DNA from: Gammaproteobacteria bacterium
Lineage (GTDB): Bacteria > Pseudomonadota > Gammaproteobacteria > GCA-001735895
Reading direction: 5' to 3'
DNA length: 57,350 nt
Assembly (NCBI GenBank): GCA_022340305.1
Contig: JAJDOF010000007.1
Coordinates: 1 to 57,350 of the forward strand
The notes below the pieces were generated by a model. That model ran no database searches. It had not been told where the DNA came from and saw only the letters and a list, made by a program, of their open reading frames with translations. The first letter of the stretch is position 1. Each line of letters opens with the position of its first letter. This document shows positions 52,769 through 57,350 of this stretch, piece after piece. Both the position numbers and the translations under genes were made by a program.

Positions 52769-53880
52769 TGAACTTCACCACGTGGAATGATGATTACGTC
52801 GCTGCGATTGAGACCGAGGGAAACGGGATCACCGGGCCGTAGCGAATTTTCCGATGAAGCGGAATCGGTGGCAAAACGAAAAGAAACATCGTGCCGGTCA
52901 CTAATCGATGCCAGCGCGAATGCCGTATCGCCCTGGAATACAAATTCTCGAATCGTGCCGGAGAACACGAGAGTCTGTTGCGGGTCGCTAACCGTTTCAC
53001 GTATCACGGACAGGCGCTCGGGTCTTATTACCAGCGAGTAGTCGCCTGCGCTGACAGGATCGTGGCTGATCAAATTACCTGCGAATGACAGTTGTCCGGA
53101 ACCGTTACGCGTTAGTGGCAACATCGTTGATTCGCCGATGAAATCGGCGACAAAGGCATTCGCTGGCCGATTGTAAATGGCGTGGGGCGTGTCAACCTGG
53201 GCCAGCTTGCCGTGATTGATGACCGCGATGCGGTCCGACATGGTCAAGGCCTCACGTTGATCGTGGGTGACGTACACCGTGGTGACGCCAAGTTGCTCGT
53301 GCAGATGTTTCAGTTCGATCTGCATTTGTTCGCGAAGCTTTTTGTCGAGAGCCGACAGCGGCTCATCCATCAGCAGGATGCGCGGACGAAACACGAAGGC
53401 GCGCGCCAGCGCGACGCGTTGTCGCTGCCCTCCGGAAAGCTCCTCGATGCCGCGTGCGCCAAGGCTGGCTAACTGTACCGTGGTAAGCGCCTCGTCCACA
53501 CGTTCGGCGCTTTCCTCGGCACTGACGCCCCGCAGTTTCAGCGGGAAAGCGACATTTTCCGCTACCGTCATGTGCGGAAACAGGGCGTAACTTTGAAATA
53601 CCATGCCGACATTGCGCTTATGCGGTGGCGTCAGGATCATCTCGTCGTCGCCGAAACGAATGCTGCCCGCATCGGGGCGGTTGAACCCGGCTATGGCCAT
53701 CAACAGGGTCGTTTTACCCGATCCCGATGGCCCCAGCAGGGTCAGAAACTCGCCACTTTTTATGTCGAGGTCGACCGAGTCCAGCGCGTAGAATTTGCCG
53801 TACTTTTTGGTCAGGCTTTGTATGCGGATGGGGAGTGCCGTCGGTTTTTCCGACGGTTGAGTATCAGCATTGCTTTGCAC
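52765..53880 (-). CDS. ABC transporter ATPase, PotA-like
   Basis: The 371-residue ATPase has Walker A GPSGSGKTT (about residues 53-61), signature LSGGQRQRVALARAF (about 147-161), Walker B ILLMDEPLSALDK and the H-loop His in VYVTHDQREAL. A TOBE domain occupies the last 100 residues, as in PotA/OpuA/UgpC-class ATPases. The N-terminal lead of about 20 residues is polar. It starts 72 bases after the binding protein gene. Confidence 0.94.
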   Translation of the reverse strand: MQSNADTQPSEKPTALPIRIQSLTKKYGKFYALDSVDLDIKSGEFLTLLGPSGSGKTTLLMAIAGFNRPDAGSIRFGDDEMILTPPHKRNVGMVFQSYALFPHMTVAENVAFPLKLRGVSAEESAERVDEALTTVQLASLGARGIEELSGGQRQRVALARAFVFRPRILLMDEPLSALDKKLREQMQIELKHLHEQLGVTTVYVTHDQREALTMSDRIAVINHGKLAQVDTPHAIYNRPANAFVADFIGESTMLPLTRNGSGQLSFAGNLISHDPVSAGDYSLVIRPERLSVIRETVSDPQQTLVFSGTIREFVFQGDTAFALASISDRHDVSFRFATDSASSENSLRPGDPVSLGLNRSDVIIIPRGEVQ

Positions 53881-53952
53881 GATGATTATTCCTTCAGGAT
53901 CGCTGGCAACGGTGCTGGTCGAGCCATGCTAAGGCTCGACCAGCGACGGTGG

Positions 53953-55041
53953 TTACTCGCTCATGAGCTCCATGTAAAGCTCGAGTGCCTCGGTTCTGTG
54001 CTGGGCATAGAATTCCAGGTTGATGGGCAGCATCATCGGGACGTTTTTCGGATGCGAGGGCAGCGCTTCGATCAGTTCCTTCGATGCGGTGGTGACCTCG
54101 TAAGCCTTCTTGTTGGTCGGACCGTAGGTAATGTGGAAGGGCAGGTTGGCCTGGTACTCGGCTTTGGAAATCTCGTTCAGGAACTTCATTGCCATTTCCT
54201 TGTTGGGCGCACCTTTTGGCATCGCGAAACAATCGTAATCCAGCAGGGCCTGGTTGAAGGTGTAACCGACCTTGGCGCCATCCTTCTTGGCATTGTCGAA
54301 GCGACCGTTCCAGCCAGTGGTCATGTCGACCTCGGCATCTTTCATCAACTGGGCCTGCTGTGCTCCCGAACCCCAGAACACGGCGATGTGGGGCTTGAGT
54401 TCACGAATCTTGTTAATTGCTCGCAGCATGCCTTCTTTGGTGGACAGTACTTCGTACACTTTTTCAGGTGGTACACCGTCTGCCATTAGCGCAGGTTCAA
54501 GTGCACCGTCGACGTTATTGGCGCGATAGGCGCGAGTGCCCGGGAATTTCTTCACATCCCAGAAGTCGGCCCATGAACTGGGTGCGCCCGGGCTGCCAGG
54601 TTCACCATATTTATCGGTGTTCCACGACATGACGGTGGCAAATACGTCGGCTCCCACGCAGTAATCGGAGTAAAGATTCGGGTAGAACGTCGAAACGTCC
54701 ACCACCGAGTAATCGATCTTTTCCAGGCAGCCTTTAGCGGCCGCGGAAGCGGCACCGCCCGATCCGGTAACGACCAGGTCCCAGGTCACCGAGCCCGATT
54801 CAACCTGCAGGCAGGTTTTCGACATGCTGGCGCCCGATTCACGGATAATCTCGATACCGGAATTCTTCGACGCGTCGGTGAACAGCGCTGCATCCTGTGC
54901 GGCGCCATAGCTACCGCCCCATGATACGACCGTGACCGGATCGGCAGCGGAGAGTCCGGTGGCCATGGCAGTAGACAGGGTCAATCCGGTTGCCAGCAGC
55001 ACCCTGCGGACACGATAGGTTTGTTGTTTTGACTTGGGCAT
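53953..55041 (-). CDS. ABC transporter periplasmic binding protein, PotD-like
   Basis: The 362-residue protein has a signal peptide (about residues 1-32, ending GLSAA). Its opening VTVVSWGGSYGAAQDAALFT is typical of PotD-class binding proteins for polyamines and quaternary amines. AGGAGGAG at good spacing ahead of the ATG predicts strong expression. It is the first gene of the five-gene operon that ends in the epimerase, so a betaine-like ligand is inferred, not a polyamine. Confidence 0.93.
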   Translation of the reverse strand: MPKSKQQTYRVRRVLLATGLTLSTAMATGLSAADPVTVVSWGGSYGAAQDAALFTDASKNSGIEIIRESGASMSKTCLQVESGSVTWDLVVTGSGGAASAAAKGCLEKIDYSVVDVSTFYPNLYSDYCVGADVFATVMSWNTDKYGEPGSPGAPSSWADFWDVKKFPGTRAYRANNVDGALEPALMADGVPPEKVYEVLSTKEGMLRAINKIRELKPHIAVFWGSGAQQAQLMKDAEVDMTTGWNGRFDNAKKDGAKVGYTFNQALLDYDCFAMPKGAPNKEMAMKFLNEISKAEYQANLPFHITYGPTNKKAYEVTTASKELIEALPSHPKNVPMMLPINLEFYAQHRTEALELYMELMSE

Positions 55042-55521
55042 TCTACTCCTCCTCAGGACGTGAAATCAGTTTGGTCGAAATTTCTAGTTTATTTATTTTT
55101 TATGTCGAGGCAGGCTAACCTGGCACATCGATATTCGAGTATAAACAGCTTGGCCTGTCGATTCTAGCCAGTTGAATAATATTCACCCCCACTGGCATAA
55201 ATTATGAATTGCCGGGTGCTTTATTATGCTGAACTGTATATTCCTGCAGCGGATGCCGTTGCGGGCGCGGGTGATGTCGAAACGATATCGGGCTGTCAGG
55301 TGTCCCCGGGCCCGGGAGTCCAGGTCCGCTGCACGGATCGAACGTATCTCCCGGGGTGGTCATTACCGGATGATCGAAAACCCAGCGTTGGTGAACGCTG
55401 CTATCGGCAATGGTCTCACCTTGCAGCAAATCGATCCCCACCAATAGTGAGTTGTCTAAACGTGGCCCCCGATTGCCCTGCTGGTCTATTCACGGTAAGG
55501 TTCAGCTGGCTAACTTGAGGT
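55042..55521. other. Divergent promoter region
   Basis: This 480-base gap separates the ABC operon (minus) from the SDR gene (plus). The part next to the binding-protein gene (55080-55110) is AT-rich and probably carries its promoter. No gene is supported; short frames on both strands look random. Confidence 0.45.
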
Positions 55522-55527
55522 ATGTTT

Positions 55528-56226
55528 ATGACCAGTCGAACCATTTTGATCACGGGCGCCAATCGCGGTATTGGGCTGGAACTTGCCGAACAGTTTTCCG
55601 CAGATGGCTGGGTCGTACTCGCCTGCTGCCGCAGCCCGGATGATGCTGACGCATTGCGTGCACTCGGCAAACAATATCCGACGCTTGAACTGCATGCGCT
55701 GGACGTTACCGACTATGATCAGATGAAGGCCCTGTCAGCCGAGCTGTGCGCTCGCTCGATCGATATATTGTTGAGCAACGCGGGCATTTACGGTCCCAGG
55801 GGTAGCGGTTTTGGCGAAGTGGATCCCGTGCAATGGCGTGAAGTACTGGAGGTCAACAGCATCGCGCCACTGATGCTGGTGCAGGCTTTCGTCGAGCAGG
55901 TTGCGGCCAGCCAGCAAAAGCTGGTAGCGGTGGTCAGCAGCAAGATGGGCAGCATAGCCGATAACGGCAGTGGCGGTAGTTACATCTATCGCAGCTCCAA
56001 GACCATGGTTAACCAGGTCGTCAAGAGTCTGTCGATCGACCTGGCGGCGCGCGGCATCAGCGCCATCAGTCTGCATCCGGGCTGGGTCAGAACCGATATG
56101 GGCGGCGCCAACGCCGAGATCGGTACCGACGAATGTGCCTCCGGCCTGAAGGCAATACTGCAGTCGGCGGGACCTGCGCAAAGTGGTCAGTTCATCGAAT
56201 TCAACGGGGATCCCATTCCCTGGTGA
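55528..56226 (+). CDS. Short-chain dehydrogenase/reductase
   Basis: The 232-residue enzyme (ATG 55528 has GAGG at better spacing than 55522) opens TSRTILITGANRGIGLELAE, with the TGxxxGxG cofactor loop. NAGIYGPRG lies near residue 85 and the catalytic YxxxK is in YIYRSSKTMVNQV (about 150-160), with the serine of VVSSKMGS before it. It is of the C-factor/carbonyl-reductase-like group of SDRs; the substrate is not known. Confidence 0.9.
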   Translation: MTSRTILITGANRGIGLELAEQFSADGWVVLACCRSPDDADALRALGKQYPTLELHALDVTDYDQMKALSAELCARSIDILLSNAGIYGPRGSGFGEVDPVQWREVLEVNSIAPLMLVQAFVEQVAASQQKLVAVVSSKMGSIADNGSGGSYIYRSSKTMVNQVVKSLSIDLAARGISAISLHPGWVRTDMGGANAEIGTDECASGLKAILQSAGPAQSGQFIEFNGDPIPW

Positions 56227-56264
56227 GACGCAACCGGGAGTGTCGTGGCGAAGGATTCCGCTTT

Positions 56265-57350
56265 CTAACAGGGCTCGGCACAGAACACGGGCCAGGGCGT
56301 AAACTCGTAGGCGCCTAAATCAACCTGGGCAATCGTGTTCAGATAACCGTCCACAATTCTACCGTTACCGGCGATATCCGTTGCCGGAAGATCTGCAACA
56401 GCATTGTCCCCGGCATCGATGGCAGGCGAGGTCAAACTTAACTGATAGTCCTCGTTCAATTTATCCATAAAGAGAGGATCGGCCGAGATATTGCCATTCT
56501 TACTCGTTTGATCGGTACAGACACCGCCATAGGCAATACCTGAGGGTGCAAATACGTTGTTGAACCTGACTGTGGGCGTTTCGAAATTACTGGGTTGAAC
56601 GTTTTCGCAGAAAATCGCGGTTTGTCCAGGTTTGCTCACCATGATGTTGTTGACTAATTGCGCCTGTCCGTCGAAGCCGTCCGCGCAAATCGCCGAACCC
56701 TGTGCACCGTCATTCTCTACGATCGTGTTGTTTATGATACGTGGCCCAACTGAACCTGACGGAACCAGCCAATCTATGCCACCACAGTTTTCATCGATAT
56801 TGTTCGCGATTATGTTCTGTAGAATGAGTGCCTCAGAGCGATGTCGAATTTTGATCGCGCCGCCCGAATTCCCACTGATTGTATTTCCCTCGATTATCGG
56901 CGTTCCCGCGTCCCAAAGGGTAATTCCCCCTGCGAGATCAATAGAAGCATTATCGATAATATGGTTATTGACGATCGCCGCGGAGGCAACTCCCCTGACA
57001 AGAATGGCACCTCCGGCCCGACTACCGGTGCATGTGGCAACGTTGTCACGTAAGGTATTCTGTTTGACGATTGCCGAGGAGGTATTCAACTCGATACCCG
57101 CCCCGTCGCAAATCGCAGTATTGACAACGATATTATTGATGATGCCCGGAGAGGCGTTATTCGCAAAAATGCCTTTGTCATGGCCGTTTTGAATGGTAAA
57201 TCCCTGCAGGACCGAATCGGGGCCTTCCCCGTTACTAAAACTGACCACCGGCGCAGAGGACCTGCCCCCGTCAATGATGGTCACCAATGGCCCTTGTTCA
57301 CTGATCAGCTTAATAGCCTTGCCGCGAAAATCTATGGTTCCCAGGTATGT
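56265..57350 (-). CDS. Right-handed parallel beta-helix protein (partial)
   Basis: The reverse-strand frame is open through the window edge at 57350, so the N-terminus is missing. At least 361 residues show a beta-helix repeat pattern: GFTIQNGHDKGIFANNASPG, NNIVVNTA, VNNHIIDNASIDLAGGIT, ENTISGNSGGAIKI and QNIIANNID. The upstream part reads IDFRGKAIKLISEQGPLVTI, typical of the first coil of this class. The end (AIDAGDNAVADLPATDIAGN, then DLGAYEF) is the common choice-of-anchor/parallel-helix C-terminal motif of secreted repeat proteins. Role unknown, probably secreted adhesion or carbohydrate-related. Confidence 0.85.
   Translation of the reverse strand, partial: TYLGTIDFRGKAIKLISEQGPLVTIIDGGRSSAPVVSFSNGEGPDSVLQGFTIQNGHDKGIFANNASPGIINNIVVNTAICDGAGIELNTSSAIVKQNTLRDNVATCTGSRAGGAILVRGVASAAIVNNHIIDNASIDLAGGITLWDAGTPIIEGNTISGNSGGAIKIRHRSEALILQNIIANNIDENCGGIDWLVPSGSVGPRIINNTIVENDGAQGSAICADGFDGQAQLVNNIMVSKPGQTAIFCENVQPSNFETPTVRFNNVFAPSGIAYGGVCTDQTSKNGNISADPLFMDKLNEDYQLSLTSPAIDAGDNAVADLPATDIAGNGRIVDGYLNTIAQVDLGAYEFTPWPVFCAEPC

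Noticed and set aside
53572..54489. 305-codon plus-strand frame opposite the ABC ATPase and binding protein
   Set aside because: Overlaps two recognised genes on the other strand and has no family features.
1..57350. CRISPR arrays, rRNA genes, prophage modules
   Set aside because: No regularly spaced direct repeats, rRNA sequence or phage structural genes were seen on either strand.

Overview
The window looks like a chromosomal segment of a marine, sulfur-oxidising gammaproteobacterium. This is inferred from three things. It carries an aprM-aprB-aprA locus (indirect sulfite oxidation through APS) and a SoxC/SorA-type molybdenum sulfite dehydrogenase with its cytochrome c. It encodes HiPIP-, ExeA/GspB-, SlyD-like and Fe-SOD proteins of gammaproteobacterial type. 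It also has genes for using marine osmolytes: a DmdA-like DMSP demethylase with an enoyl-CoA hydratase, and a betaine-type ABC transporter with an enolase-superfamily epimerase. I cannot name the genus from the sequence alone.

Layout. 0-9.4 kb is an accessory, decayed stretch. It holds an IS110 end, a class III cyclase/TPR protein, an ABC exporter, DUF2956 and FHA proteins, an orphan ParA ATPase, an IS3 remnant, short inverted-repeat elements and two copies of a repeat built on the 3' half of a tRNA-Thr-like gene. 9.4-23 kb is mostly housekeeping: a TAXI-type TRAP transporter, a DCC thiol oxidoreductase, a fasciclin protein, DUF4174, a renalase-like flavoprotein, Fe-SOD, a MerR regulator, a frameshifted HiPIP, small membrane proteins, a DUF2799 lipoprotein and a MalY/PatB-like C-S lyase. 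23-27.7 kb holds aprMBA, with a separate two-gene unit (unknown protein plus SlyD-like PPIase) downstream. 28-33.6 kb holds OsmC, the partly broken DMSP-demethylation-like cluster, an Lrp regulator and an orphan solute-binding protein. 34-38.6 kb holds exeA-gspB and a beta-propeller/thioredoxin pair. 39-46.3 kb is a sulfur/molybdenum block: SulP permease, modABC, then the soxC-like/soxD-like pair closed by a strong terminator. 46.4-57.3 kb has an unknown membrane protein, a frameshifted thioredoxin-like gene, an enoyl-CoA hydratase, cytochrome b561, a five-gene ABC transporter/epimerase operon, an SDR and a partial beta-helix protein.

How the genes fit together. Sulfite could be oxidised either to APS by AprBA, with electrons passing through AprM, or directly by the SoxC-like molybdoenzyme, whose cofactor metal would come from the adjacent ModABC. 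The HiPIP and small cytochromes are candidate electron carriers. SulP could move sulfate, the product of both routes. The osmolyte genes would feed carbon and reduced sulfur (from DMSP) into the cell.

Several genes carry single-base frameshifts or are truncated duplicates: the HiPIP, the thioredoxin-like gene, a DmdB-like 5' fragment and a second DmdA-like 5' fragment. These point either to genome decay or, for the single-base cases, to sequencing error. No complete tRNA, rRNA or CRISPR array was seen.
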